This document shows, piece after piece, positions 8,432-17,350 of a stretch of DNA of 64,000 nucleotides. Where the stretch lies: positions 62,001 to 126,000 of the forward strand of contig JAJCXM010000034.1 in the NCBI GenBank assembly GCA_029263455.1, given 5' to 3'. Both the position numbers and the translations under genes were made by a program. This DNA is from Holophagae bacterium (GTDB taxonomy: Bacteria > Acidobacteriota > Holophagae > Acanthopleuribacterales > Acanthopleuribacteraceae). Below the pieces are notes generated by a model. The model saw nothing but the letters and a program-made list of their open reading frames with translations, searched no databases and was not told the DNA's origin. Positions within the stretch are counted from its first letter, which is position 1. Each line of letters opens with the position of its first letter.

Positions 8432-10393
8432 CTATGCTTTGCCAATTAGGGAGGTGACGAGCTGTTTGAGATAGACAAGGTAGTGGTCCAATGTGTTGAG
8501 GCCATGTTCGTCTGTCTTAATTAGCCATGGGTTCATCAGGGTGTGGCGCAGCACAAAAAGGTGATCGCTTTCTGTTTCGGGGTCGTTGGGGATTTCGCGA
8601 AAAGTGTCTGGATCTAAGTCGAGCGTCGCCAATATGCGTTGTGCCTGGACGTTGCCCAGTGTGCCACGTTCCACCGATGTATAAGATCCAAAAAACTCCA
8701 TTACCTGAATAGGCTGTCCTGGCTTGGGACACATGGCGTCATATACCGAGCGCAGGAAGCGGTTGGCCCGAGCCACCGAACGATTGCCATTGGGATTGAT
8801 ACAAAGACAGACAAGGTTTGTATCGGGTTCAAATGGGACGGAGACCTGAACAAGATCCGAAACTTCCTGTTTCCATTCGCTCAGTCGATCGCTGAGATAC
8901 TCACAGGCATGCACCGTTTCACTGATGATCCTGCCGAAGCCAGTGCGATCGAGAGGCAACGTCTTATGCGTGACGTAAACGGCGGCTGCCGCGGATCCGG
9001 GTTTAGAGCCTTCAATGATGTATTGGCCAAGTCTCCTAAGTAGCTGTTTCTTGCTTGGTCGCTGCGCAACATCAAAAACATAAGCAATTTTTTGGATAAT
9101 GAAATCAATCACGTCTGAATGGCGGCACAGGTAAGCGCCAGCTGGATAAGGTATGTAGCCCAATTTGTGAGGGTCGATGGTCACCGAATCTACCTCACTC
9201 AATGCGGAAAATGAGCGGTAAACGGCCTCACTGGGAAAATGTCGGAAGGATTTTCGGACTTGGGAACGGGGGGCAAAAGATCCGTCGGGGTTGCGGAACA
9301 TGGTTGTCAAGTAGCCGCCCCACGCCGCATCAACGTGGACCGGAATTGACACGCCTTTGCTAGCGAAAACTTCGCGCAACGCCACGAGTTTATCGATGGG
9401 GTCCACGGTCCCGTATTCAGTTGTACCAAGCACGCCAACGGTCATCAGAATGTTTGTTTGCTTTTTTAGTAATTGATCAGCAAGTTCATGTGCGCTTTCT
9501 GCTGATAATCGCAAATGTGCGTCTACTTCTATGCCAACGATATTCGACGTCCCTAGCCCAAACAGTCTCATCGCTTTGGACCACGAATAATGAGCTGTAC
9601 AAGGCGCTAACAACACGGGTGGCCCCAGCGCCTGATGTTTCTTGAAGAAATCCACTAAGCCAAGCGTTTCCAGTCGTTCGGCATCGAGGTTTTTGACAAA
9701 ACGATCAAAAATCGTCGCGTCTCCTTGTTGGCGCATGCGGTCAAAAACGCTTTCTCTCAATTTGATGACGTCCTTGATTGACATATTGGTTAGTTGCCAG
9801 GGAGATCGATCTTTCAGATCTATTTCCAAAGTGAACCCATGCTTTCGCTGCAAATTCAAAAGCGCTTGTTGGCATGCCAGCGGAAAGTATTTAACTGTAA
9901 GACAGCTACGCATCGCCGCGTAGTTTGCCACGGTCCCACCAGACGTCAAATAGCCCCATGCGCCGTCTGAGCCGGTTTTATAGCCCACCATGGTCGCCAA
10001 TTGATCAATGACCTTCAGCTCCTTTTGCACGGTGATGGGAGCGACTTCTTCACTGACGTTATTGGGGTTGTAGAGCGTGGTAATCATGTGTGCTAATAAG
10101 CCAGGCATGAGTAAATCAGATGCCATGTGCCCCATATAGCGAGGACTAAACAAAGGGACGGCAGCCTTGAGATCTGCGCTAAGGGCAAACAGCTCGCGTT
10201 CCAGAAGCGAGAGAAACTTCAGGAACTCCCTTTGGTAACGCGCATCGGTTGGGATGGTGGGCGCATCCATGGGATGAAAGTTACGGCGCCAGTAGCTGTG
10301 GTCGCGAAGAAAGCCGATGAGTAGTTCCTCAAACAATGCATGGTTTTCAGCCTTAGGACCCAAGAAATAGGGATACATGAATGACTGTGTCAT
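8432..10393 (-). CDS. Group II PLP-dependent amino-acid decarboxylase (tyrosine decarboxylase-like)
   Basis: A 653-residue enzyme that would remove the alpha-carboxyl group of an amino acid using pyridoxal phosphate. SGGTVANYAAM near residue 140 is the PLP phosphate site, HVDAAWGGY near 350 contains the Asp that pairs with the pyridine nitrogen, and DPHKLGYIPYPAG near 410 has the Schiff-base lysine. The length and the DPHK-x-GYIPYPAG form are closer to bacterial tyrosine decarboxylases (about 620 residues) than to the 480-residue aromatic or 466-residue glutamate enzymes. ATG at 10393 has GGAG 8 nt upstream. No amine/amino-acid antiporter is adjacent, so a classical acid-resistance pair is not evident. 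The substrate is an inference. Confidence 0.85.
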   Translation of the reverse strand: MTQSFMYPYFLGPKAENHALFEELLIGFLRDHSYWRRNFHPMDAPTIPTDARYQREFLKFLSLLERELFALSADLKAAVPLFSPRYMGHMASDLLMPGLLAHMITTLYNPNNVSEEVAPITVQKELKVIDQLATMVGYKTGSDGAWGYLTSGGTVANYAAMRSCLTVKYFPLACQQALLNLQRKHGFTLEIDLKDRSPWQLTNMSIKDVIKLRESVFDRMRQQGDATIFDRFVKNLDAERLETLGLVDFFKKHQALGPPVLLAPCTAHYSWSKAMRLFGLGTSNIVGIEVDAHLRLSAESAHELADQLLKKQTNILMTVGVLGTTEYGTVDPIDKLVALREVFASKGVSIPVHVDAAWGGYLTTMFRNPDGSFAPRSQVRKSFRHFPSEAVYRSFSALSEVDSVTIDPHKLGYIPYPAGAYLCRHSDVIDFIIQKIAYVFDVAQRPSKKQLLRRLGQYIIEGSKPGSAAAAVYVTHKTLPLDRTGFGRIISETVHACEYLSDRLSEWKQEVSDLVQVSVPFEPDTNLVCLCINPNGNRSVARANRFLRSVYDAMCPKPGQPIQVMEFFGSYTSVERGTLGNVQAQRILATLDLDPDTFREIPNDPETESDHLFVLRHTLMNPWLIKTDEHGLNTLDHYLVYLKQLVTSLIGKA

Positions 10394-10694
10394 GACATTA
10401 CTCCAACGCAAACATAAGAGAGACTACCAGATAAGCGAGGCAACCCCGTATGACGGAGCACATGTTTCACGATGATTGGCGCAAATTGCTAGCGGTCAAA
10501 AGCGTCCGGCAAAGACAATTCAAATGAGGCTCAATACCTAATAAACACATTTATCTGGCTGGATTTATCTGAATTTGTAGATGCGTATGAATTAAGCCAT
10601 TGGCTTGGCCTCGAGCGGCAGCAAAATGGTAACGTTCGGTTTATTAGCGTCCGGTCGCAACGTCGATGCGCTGTTTGTTTCGCGCGGATAATTG

Positions 10695-10747
10695 AACCTG
10701 TTACGGGGTCCACTCGGGAATGACCCAAGCGGACCTCGCAACAGGTT
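10695..10747 (-). terminator. Long 24-bp imperfect hairpin after the M36 gene
   Basis: Two 24-nt arms (10695-10718 and 10724-10747) separated by 5 nt, starting 20 nt beyond the M36 stop. Twenty of 24 positions pair exactly; of the four differences, three become G-U pairs in RNA read from the minus strand and one becomes a G-U pair only in plus-strand RNA. There is no U-run, so this may be an mRNA 3'-end stabiliser or Rho-type terminator element rather than an intrinsic terminator. Confidence 0.55.
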
Positions 10748-10767
10748 AGCTTCAAGCTTGACGGAGC

Positions 10768-13700
10768 TTAACGAGCACAGGCCCCGAAAAGTGCTTCAAC
10801 CATGATCATGTCTAGCAAGTTGTTGGTATTGTCAGCGTTCAAATCATGGGCGAGGTTGAGCGTGCCCCAAGACCCAGCCATCATGTTCAAGTCACCAATG
10901 TCCACGACCATGTCGCCATTGAAATCACCCAAACATGCTGAACACGAACCCGCACTTAGATCACTTTCAACATAATCAACCGGCAAGCCGTTGCCGTCCG
11001 ATATACCGGATAATCCGTCTGTAATATCAATGCCAAGGTACGTGACAATAATGTCGCCATTAAAGAACATTTCTATCTGGAAGCTGTTGGAGTTGGTTGT
11101 ATTATATTCCGCTACCCCGTCGTAGGTAACCACAACTCGGTCTGCGAGTTCTCTATAACTCACGGACCCGCCAGCCGTTGGATTCATATCATCAAATACG
11201 CCTGAGATCCGAGGTAAGTCGAAATGGTCTGCAAGGGTTTCTGTATAGTCCGTATCGGATTGACCAAATGTAAGGTAGCCATTTGAGCCAACGAAGAGGC
11301 TTGCATAGGAAACCCCATATAGGAATACAGGATTAACAAGAACCACTTCCTGAGAATCGTCGTCGCTGAGAACTAAATTTACGCCGCCAGTAGGGTCAGT
11401 TGGGAAGCTTGCAGCAGCCTCGCTACATGAGTTATAAAAGTCACCACTTCCATCTGGCAAATAACTGACCGTCATAAATGCCATGTCATTGTTGGTGTCG
11501 AACAATTCTGTGAAGTAGTCGGGTTGTTCAAGTGTAGTGAAGCTGAATACTGAAGAAAAGACGCTCTCGCCGCAAGGATTTGATGATTTTACCCGCCAGT
11601 AGTGAGTCGTCAGACTGGCCAATCTACTGGCCGTCTGTGCGCTGCCTGAATCGGTCATTGTGGTGAACACGATATTCGAGAACGCCATGTCGGTCGCGAC
11701 TTCTAGTGTGCTTTCATCAGTTTGTGAACCGTCAGACCACATCAGTGTCGGCTGAATGGCCACGTCAATCGCGCCATCACCAGGCGTACCCAGAGTAGGA
11801 ATTGCCGGAATGGCGTCAAAGGTGTGAAGGGTTACATCCATAAGTTCAACGGTAACGCCATCTGTACCTGATATGGTTATCGTTGTGTCACCGAAAGGGA
11901 CAGAACCTGTATTCGAAACCGTCATTGTGACCATTCCCGGTGGTACTGGGATGGGGTTAGGAGAGAAAACAACGGTTGTCCCGGCTGGTTCGCCGCTGGA
12001 GGAGAAGGTGACAGCACCCACCCAAGCTTCACCTACGGCTATCTCGAATACGGCATCGCCACCAGCACAAATAGACTGCTCGTCGAGCGCCACGCCAAAC
12101 GTATCGCAGGCTACTGGAATATTGAAGTCAGCAGTTCCGTCGGTGGTGTCGTCAGCCGAACCCTGGTCTGCCGCGGCACCCAGGCCACGCTTCGCAAAGG
12201 CTCGCCATATGATGCACTGATTGACGCCACCGGTTAAAGCTACATCGGCCTGGAGGATTGCATCTCGTCCGTCAACCATGCCTGGTCCGCATGGTTGAAG
12301 CTTCATGCCGTCCATAATGAGTTGGATGGCAAGATTGTTTCCGCCAGTCGTCCAATCTCCATATACATCGGGATTAAAACCGTATTCGTCGACAAGTCCC
12401 CAATATACTTCCCAAATGATGCTGCACCATAGGAAGCCCACTTGATGAGAGCCTGACTGACCAGGTAAGTCTGCGTATGTGAATTCGTTAATAGCAAGAT
12501 CTGTCGTATAACGGCGTTGTCTAATTCCTGCCCCTTCAATGGGTTGACCCAAAGCATACACGCCAATACCCCTTGGAAGGACATCGGTGTCGCTTGCAAC
12601 AGCCGTCAGTACTAATCCAAAAAAATCACTCCAGCCTTCGCCCATCTGTTCCGCGTTATTCAAGCAGCTAGCTGTGGAAGGACCACCCGTTAATCGGTTG
12701 GAAACCCCATGACCAAACTCGTGAGCCATGATGCCACTTGAAAAATCACCGTCGCGATTTGGGGTTGTCAGATTCCATTCAAGCATCAACATCTCAGGTC
12801 GGCCGCCATCAGACGGTGTTCCAAAAAACGCATTGTTAAATTGGCCAGCGTCGGCGCCTTTTTGGGCATATGCGATGACGTCATCGTTATCCGCGCCGCC
12901 GTTACCGTAATTATTCACCTGGAAGTTACCCGATGCTTCATCAAACCCGTAGTTATACAAAATATCGTGTATGGTATTGACCCAATAGAAGAGGTTAACA
13001 ACCGCGGCATTGGAATATGTTGACGGTTCTTCCATCAGATCCAATTCAACCAATGAGCCGCTAAAGTCGAGATCGGCTCCCCCGTCCACATCTGCGCCTG
13101 CATCGGGATTATCATTGTTGTCGCGATCGAGGAACGCGTGGGTATTGTTGCCGCGGGTGATGGTGAATTCGGCACCAGGAGCACCGTTCGTGTCATGCCA
13201 ACCAAAAGGAGAAGCCGTTGGGCTTGCCGGATCGACGAGGCTCATTCGCGGGCCATCATAGGGATACTCGAACGGCTGTGGGAAAACTTCGTAGACATTG
13301 ATGCCTCTTCGTTTTGAGCTATCCCTTTGTGCCTGCGGGAGATGATTGCGGGTGGGATCACCAGGTCCCTCAAATCGATCTGCTACCACTAAGTTCCGCT
13401 GAAGCAAGGGCTGTCCGTTGTCTGCGTCGACACCCATGATCCAGTGGTTCTGAGCACCGGGTTCATTAATATCTACGGTCCAAATGGGTCTTATCTCTTT
13501 TTCGCTTACTGCTAAATAGGCCAGCTCAGTGGCAATAGCACCACGTGCAAATCCACCGTTACTAACCGTGCCCCGGCGCGATATGCCCTGTTCCGTGTCA
13601 ACCACTTGAATTTCAGTCGAAACAACATATCCAAGGTGAAGGGCCGCCGCACTGGTGGCCTCGATCGCTGTTTGACGAACCGTCCCCTTAATTTTTTGCC

Positions 13701-14121
13701 ATGCACCTTGCAGGAAACTACTATTCACAGATACGACGCTGCCGTCAGCGGCAATGTGGATACCTATCTGCGCACGATCGATCTCAATTCCGCCAACTGT
13801 CTGGGAAAGATAAATGTGGCTGATTCCACTATGCTTGCTGAGGTACTGATCTTTTACGAATGCTTCGTCTAGATCTCTAGCCTCTATACTCAACTCCGCT
13901 GCATGTTCGTATAAATAGGCAAAAGCAATGTCCAACGCATCGCCTGAGTTTGGACCTGTCAAAAAGCCAGTATGACCAGAATTGACCACCGTTTGCGTTG
14001 GAATCTGGTAGCCGTTAATCTCAGGAGACTTTGAGTTAGCCTGAAGATAGGTTGTCGTTAAGGCAAGAAAAGTGACAAAGCTAAAGACAATTCGGACAGC
14101 AGCGATTCTATTCTGGTGCAA
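10768..14121 (-). CDS. Secreted M36 (fungalysin) metallopeptidase with dockerin-like C-terminus
   Basis: A 1117-residue exported zinc protease. Residues 1-28 form a signal peptide, followed by an FTP-type propeptide and PepSY-like region, then the M36 catalytic domain with MAHEFGHGVSNRL near residue 465 (HExxH) and GEGWSDFFG near 490 (third zinc ligand). After about residue 700 come Ig/Fn3-like beta domains (VTMTVSNTGSVPFG; TTHYWRVKSSNPCGES), a nidogen-like segment (SLFVGSNGYLTFG), and two EF-hand loops at the extreme C-terminus (DFNGDMVVDIGD, DLNADNTNNLLD) as in dockerins. I choose TTG at 14121: AAGGAG lies 8 nt before it and the signal peptide then starts properly; a longer TTG start at 14199 would add 26 residues and bury it. 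Acts outside the cell on protein substrates. Confidence 0.92.
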   Translation of the reverse strand: MHQNRIAAVRIVFSFVTFLALTTTYLQANSKSPEINGYQIPTQTVVNSGHTGFLTGPNSGDALDIAFAYLYEHAAELSIEARDLDEAFVKDQYLSKHSGISHIYLSQTVGGIEIDRAQIGIHIAADGSVVSVNSSFLQGAWQKIKGTVRQTAIEATSAAALHLGYVVSTEIQVVDTEQGISRRGTVSNGGFARGAIATELAYLAVSEKEIRPIWTVDINEPGAQNHWIMGVDADNGQPLLQRNLVVADRFEGPGDPTRNHLPQAQRDSSKRRGINVYEVFPQPFEYPYDGPRMSLVDPASPTASPFGWHDTNGAPGAEFTITRGNNTHAFLDRDNNDNPDAGADVDGGADLDFSGSLVELDLMEEPSTYSNAAVVNLFYWVNTIHDILYNYGFDEASGNFQVNNYGNGGADNDDVIAYAQKGADAGQFNNAFFGTPSDGGRPEMLMLEWNLTTPNRDGDFSSGIMAHEFGHGVSNRLTGGPSTASCLNNAEQMGEGWSDFFGLVLTAVASDTDVLPRGIGVYALGQPIEGAGIRQRRYTTDLAINEFTYADLPGQSGSHQVGFLWCSIIWEVYWGLVDEYGFNPDVYGDWTTGGNNLAIQLIMDGMKLQPCGPGMVDGRDAILQADVALTGGVNQCIIWRAFAKRGLGAAADQGSADDTTDGTADFNIPVACDTFGVALDEQSICAGGDAVFEIAVGEAWVGAVTFSSSGEPAGTTVVFSPNPIPVPPGMVTMTVSNTGSVPFGDTTITISGTDGVTVELMDVTLHTFDAIPAIPTLGTPGDGAIDVAIQPTLMWSDGSQTDESTLEVATDMAFSNIVFTTMTDSGSAQTASRLASLTTHYWRVKSSNPCGESVFSSVFSFTTLEQPDYFTELFDTNNDMAFMTVSYLPDGSGDFYNSCSEAAASFPTDPTGGVNLVLSDDDSQEVVLVNPVFLYGVSYASLFVGSNGYLTFGQSDTDYTETLADHFDLPRISGVFDDMNPTAGGSVSYRELADRVVVTYDGVAEYNTTNSNSFQIEMFFNGDIIVTYLGIDITDGLSGISDGNGLPVDYVESDLSAGSCSACLGDFNGDMVVDIGDLNMMAGSWGTLNLAHDLNADNTNNLLDMIMVEALFGACAR

Positions 14122-14169
14122 TGGTAGAACTCCTTGGTTTAGTAAATTCGTAATTTCTGAGTTGACCAG

Positions 14170-14193
14170 AAGACTTGTCTTTTTACAAGTCTT
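14170..14193 (-). promoter_or_regulatory. Leader hairpin upstream of the M36 gene
   Basis: Perfect 9-bp inverted repeat, AAGACTTGT and ACAAGTCTT, with a 6-nt spacer, 49 nt upstream of the chosen M36 start. In minus-strand RNA it would form a stable 5'-leader hairpin; alternatively it is a dyad operator. On neither strand is it followed by a terminator-type T-run. Confidence 0.4.
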
Positions 14194-14420
14194 TTCCAAA
14201 ACTAATATGAATTTACATCCTTGAGCGAGATCAACTTACCCGTATTTGCGGAACCGCCATTCGGGCAAAAAAAGAACAATCTTTACCCAACACGAAACAT
14301 GAGTTCGGCAATGTTGGTGTCGATTTTTATCGATGTTTAAAATGTGATTTTGTTCATCTTCATCACGGGACCTATCGGCTATTATCTTGTTACCCATTGG
14401 ACAATTTGATTGAGGCGAAC

Positions 14421-14663
14421 ATGCGTGTCTATTCACTGTGGCTGGCTATGCTTAGTATTCCACTCTGGGCGTAAGCTGACTGTAGTCTTTTTGGAAGTTA
14501 CACGGAAGCTTTGGCCAGCAATCAAACCGCCCAGTTGGTCGATCATTTGGATGATGGTTGGATTGATATCCGAGATCTAGTTGCCCACATCAACCGATGT
14601 TCCACGCCTTGTGCTGGACCCGGAATTCCAACTTACCCCTATGACCCAGCATCCATCGATTGA
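14421..14663 (+). pseudogene. Small secreted dockerin-like protein interrupted by an in-frame TAA
   Basis: ATG at 14421 is preceded by GAGG at 5-nt spacing. Codons 1-17 encode a signal peptide ending PLWA. Codon 18 (14472-14474) is TAA, and the same frame then runs open for 62 codons to TGA at 14661-14663. The downstream part includes DHLDDGWIDIRDLVAHINRC, an EF-hand/dockerin-type calcium loop (Asp at positions 1, 5, 9 and 12, Gly at 6), then a Cys-, Pro- and Gly-rich end. TAA is one transition from CAA (Gln), which would give an ordinary signal-peptidase site. Most likely a recent nonsense mutation; readthrough cannot be excluded. Divergently oriented from the M36 gene, which has similar EF-hand loops. 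Confidence 0.65.
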
Positions 14664-14689
14664 GAAAGGCGGTGACATGATTGCGGCTT

Positions 14690-15202
14690 TTAGGACATGA
14701 ATGCTCGACCTTCTCGTCCTAGCCACGCCACAAAGGCTGCAAGCGGGGGTGTCCAGCCTTCAGGAGCCTGTAAATCACCTTCCCACGCTCCGTTAACTTG
14801 ATCTTGGAAGGAGCGCGACACGAGGCGGCCAATTTCGTCGGTGTCATTGGACAGAACGTAGGTAAGCGCGTGTCTGCCCTCGGGCACCAGCCGCAATGCA
14901 AGACCTTGGAGATTCAGTTCAAATTCCACAAATTGGTGCCTAATTAGGGGTCGATCCGCTTCAAAAGCATGCATTCGGGCCTTTTTTTTTGCATTCGCCA
15001 ATTCCGTTTCACCGTGGAACAAACGGTAACAGAATTGGGTCCATGGAGCCGGTAACTTAAGCTGGTAATCTGCCCAGCTGTCCTGTCCCTTTAAGTTGTG
15101 AATAAAGAAACTGGTTTTAACAAAAACAGCAACTTGTTGATTGTCCAAGCCAACTCGTATTGAGCGTTCTTTGTTCTTCCGCGTATCGACTTGAAATTCC
15201 AT
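14690..15202 (-). CDS. Conserved-looking hypothetical protein, 170 residues
   Basis: I do not recognise this protein. It has no signal peptide or membrane segment, is predicted mixed alpha/beta, and has alternating hydrophobic residues (EFELNLQGLALRLVPEGRH) followed by a helical region. ATG at 15202 is preceded by AAGGAA about 6 nt upstream, which supports translation. It converges with the interrupted dockerin-like gene. No operon partner; probably cytoplasmic. Confidence 0.6.
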   Translation of the reverse strand: MEFQVDTRKNKERSIRVGLDNQQVAVFVKTSFFIHNLKGQDSWADYQLKLPAPWTQFCYRLFHGETELANAKKKARMHAFEADRPLIRHQFVEFELNLQGLALRLVPEGRHALTYVLSNDTDEIGRLVSRSFQDQVNGAWEGDLQAPEGWTPPLAAFVAWLGREGRAFMS

Positions 15203-15404
15203 TCCACTTTCCTTGCTGCAAGTGAGTCTGCGCTTTTCTCCATTCTAAGCTGGCTGCCAATCAACAAGCAAATCTGCAAGACCGTTTCCAAAAGAGATAA
15301 TCAATGGCCGGTTTGGCCTGGTTGAAAGGCGTTTTCTAGGCCATTCGATTCACGAAAATCACTTCGAGCCTTATTCCCTAAATGTCAGTAACACGACTCT
15401 TGCG

Positions 15405-15462
15405 ATGATGAATATTCAACATGCGTTGAATTGCGCAGGCAACATTGTTGAATATTCATCAT
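15405..15462. repeat. Perfect 16-bp inverted repeat upstream of the DUF937 gene
   Basis: ATGATGAATATTCAAC at 15405-15420 is repeated as its exact reverse complement at 15447-15462, with a 26-nt spacer. It lies 110 nt before the DUF937 start. It has no T-run and is AT-rich at its core, so an operator or cruciform is more likely than a terminator. Confidence 0.7.
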
Positions 15463-15508
15463 ATTGGGGTTGAGTTGCGACAGAATCACTGGCACGGGCA
15501 TTGCTCAT

Positions 15509-15559
15509 CCAGGCTAATTGACTAACCAGGCTAATTGACCAACCAGGTGAATTGAAGAA
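15509..15559 (+). repeat. Three tandem 17-bp repeats
   Basis: Three contiguous 17-bp units, each CCAGG-x-x-AATTGA-x-x-AA (15509-15525, 15526-15542, 15543-15559). The first two differ at one base; the third differs at four or five. The array ends 14 nt before the DUF937 start codon, abutting its ribosome-binding site, so it sits where a regulator or slippage-type control would act. Confidence 0.7.
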
Positions 15560-15572
15560 AAAAGGAGTGGCC

Positions 15573-16100
15573 ATGAATTTGATTGACGATATTTTGAAAT
15601 CACAAGGGGGGAACGTTGTTGGTGAGTTGGCACGCGCATTTAATCTCAATGAAAACCAAGCAAAGTCCGCCCTATCCGGTCTATTACCCTCAATTACGAA
15701 GGGACTAGAGCAGAAATCAGGTAATAAGAATGCATTAGATTCTCTTTTAGGGGCTTTGGATAAGGGCAACCACGATCGCTATATTGAGCGGCCACAAGAG
15801 CTTAGCCAAGCTTCGTCAATCGAGGATGGTAAAAAGATACTTGGCCATTTACTGGGATCAAAAGAGGCAAGTCGTCAAGTAGCCAAGCAAACGGCTGAGT
15901 CTACTGGCCTATCAGAAAGCCTGCTCAAACAAATGCTACCGGCCGTAGCCAGTCTTGCCATGGGTTCCCTGAGCCAGCAGCGCAAGAAACCCGCACAATC
16001 TGGATCTTCGTTGGGCAGTCTAATGGGATCTCTCTTAGATCGCGACGGTGACGGCAGCGTGGCTGACGACGTTCTTGATATGGCGCGTAAGTTGTTTTAA
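15573..16100 (+). CDS. DUF937 family protein
   Basis: A 175-residue soluble protein. The N-terminus MNLIDDILKSQGGNVVGELA, with FNLNENQAKSALSGLLPSI after it, is the typical DUF937 repeat, seen again around residues 85-120 (SRQVAKQTAESTGLSESLLK). The C-terminus, LLDRDGDGSVADDVLDMARK, contains the DxDxDG calcium-loop-like sequence common in this family. The fold is helical and the function unknown; homologues are often linked to stress or envelope genes. ATG at 15573 has AAAGGAG 5 nt upstream; a TTG further up (15552) lies inside the tandem repeats. Upstream repeats suggest specific regulation. Confidence 0.82.
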   Translation: MNLIDDILKSQGGNVVGELARAFNLNENQAKSALSGLLPSITKGLEQKSGNKNALDSLLGALDKGNHDRYIERPQELSQASSIEDGKKILGHLLGSKEASRQVAKQTAESTGLSESLLKQMLPAVASLAMGSLSQQRKKPAQSGSSLGSLMGSLLDRDGDGSVADDVLDMARKLF

Positions 16101-16478
16101 ACAAAAGTCTTGAAAAGAGGTATGTCAACTGGACGAGTTGGCAGCCCTGAATTCTGGATAAATTCGAACTAACAGGCAGGCTGCAAGAATGCGCGCTTTT
16201 GCAGCCTTGCTTTGGTTCTAGGCTTTGTTCTCAGCTGCAGACTCTAAGAAAGTCGACCAGCATAGCAACAGCTGCCTTGATTGCGTAGTTAGGCAAATCG
16301 TTACAGTCATGAATTCAGGTCCCTGAGCTCATAACTCGGCGTTAAAGATGCGTTTCGATACCATTTAAGCCACCGGAACAGAGGACTCAGCGATATCAAT
16401 TGTGCCATCAAATAGGTGCGTAGTAAGTGAGAGCCTCACAGCGCGAGCCAGGAAAAATGAAATAGGGACTGCTTTTTC
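16101..16478. other. Gap of about 380 bases, nothing recognised
   Basis: Region between the ends of two converging genes. I see no open frame with a start signal, no repeat, no tRNA-like fold and no terminator with a T-run. Confidence 0.4.
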
Positions 16479-16892
16479 TCATGGTTCTTCCTTTTGTGAG
16501 GAAGTAAATTCGATCAGATCCCAGAGATTCCCGTACAGGTCCTTAAACACGGCCACGGTACCATAATCTTCAACTTTGGGATCTCGCACGAATTCTACGC
16601 CATTCGCCTGGTAGCTGTTGTAGTCACGCCAAAAATCATCGGTCGCGAGGAATAGAAAAACACGCCCACCTGTCTGATTACCGACACGCGATTTTTGTAT
16701 TTCACCGACCGCTCTCGCCAATAAGACCGAGGTACCGGAATCACCGGCCGGTGTAATCAAAACCCAACGCTTTTTTTGTGCTTCGATAAAGGTGTCTTCA
16801 AGTAGTCGGAATCCGAGTTTCTGGGTGTAAAATTCGATGGCGTCGTCATAGTCATCGACAACGACACTGACATGGGCAATGGACTGTTTCAT
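16479..16892 (-). CDS. VOC-superfamily protein (glyoxalase/dioxygenase fold)
   Basis: A 137-residue single-module pair of beta-alpha-beta-beta-beta units. HVSVVVDDYDDAIEFYTQKLGF at the start and FKDLYGNLWDLIEF at the end are the two halves of the vicinal-oxygen-chelate fold; His7 and the terminal Glu are the usual metal ligands. Size fits glyoxalase-like or resistance proteins of the lactoylglutathione lyase/bleomycin-resistance group. Substrate unknown. It is encoded on the same strand as the kinase and the small gene between them, 33 nt after the latter. Confidence 0.85.
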   Translation of the reverse strand: MKQSIAHVSVVVDDYDDAIEFYTQKLGFRLLEDTFIEAQKKRWVLITPAGDSGTSVLLARAVGEIQKSRVGNQTGGRVFLFLATDDFWRDYNSYQANGVEFVRDPKVEDYGTVAVFKDLYGNLWDLIEFTSSQKEEP

Positions 16893-16925
16893 GGCCTTAA
16901 CCTCGAATCAGCATAACAAAACAGA

Positions 16926-17333
16926 TTAGCTGTCAGAACCAGTCAAATGAACGGTGCTTCCTTCACTTAGGAGGTCGCTATTAAGTCCGGTAATGCCGTA
17001 GACGACAACAAATGGTAAATCCTGGGCATCGTGTCTTAAAGCCGTGTAGATGTGATGTTTATCTTGCCGCCAGACGCTCAAACGTAGCGATGAGTACCAG
17101 CCAGGATATCCTTCATCACCGACATCGCCTTCGAAAATAGGATTTCCCAAATGGGCTATGAAGTCGCGCGTCACTTCTCGGTATTTGACCGTGTAGCGAG
17201 CTTCGATTTGGGCTAGTTCACGGACCTCAATATCGCCATCAAATCCTTCAGAAGCAGCATACGTGAACTCATGATCCGTCTCTGGTCGTGTGGCCAACAT
17301 TCGTTTCATTATGGAAAGTGGTTTTTCCAACAT
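16926..17333 (-). CDS. Hypothetical protein coupled to the TPR kinase
   Basis: A 135-residue soluble protein I do not recognise. It begins MLEKPLSIMKRMLATRPETD, then has a beta-rich body (IEVRELAQIEARYTVKYREV; RLSVWRQDKHHIYTALRH) that reads like a small single-domain fold. The ATG at 17333 has GGGGAG just upstream; a GTG at 17354 overlaps the kinase stop (GTGA), so either start gives close coupling to the kinase gene. It may be a target or accessory of the kinase, which is only a guess from position. Confidence 0.6.
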   Translation of the reverse strand: MLEKPLSIMKRMLATRPETDHEFTYAASEGFDGDIEVRELAQIEARYTVKYREVTRDFIAHLGNPIFEGDVGDEGYPGWYSSLRLSVWRQDKHHIYTALRHDAQDLPFVVVYGITGLNSDLLSEGSTVHLTGSDS

Positions 17334-17350
17334 ACGGCTCCCCTGCCCCT

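Noticed and set aside
15509-15559. Possible CRISPR array
   Set aside because: The 17-bp units are directly adjacent with no spacers and there are only three.
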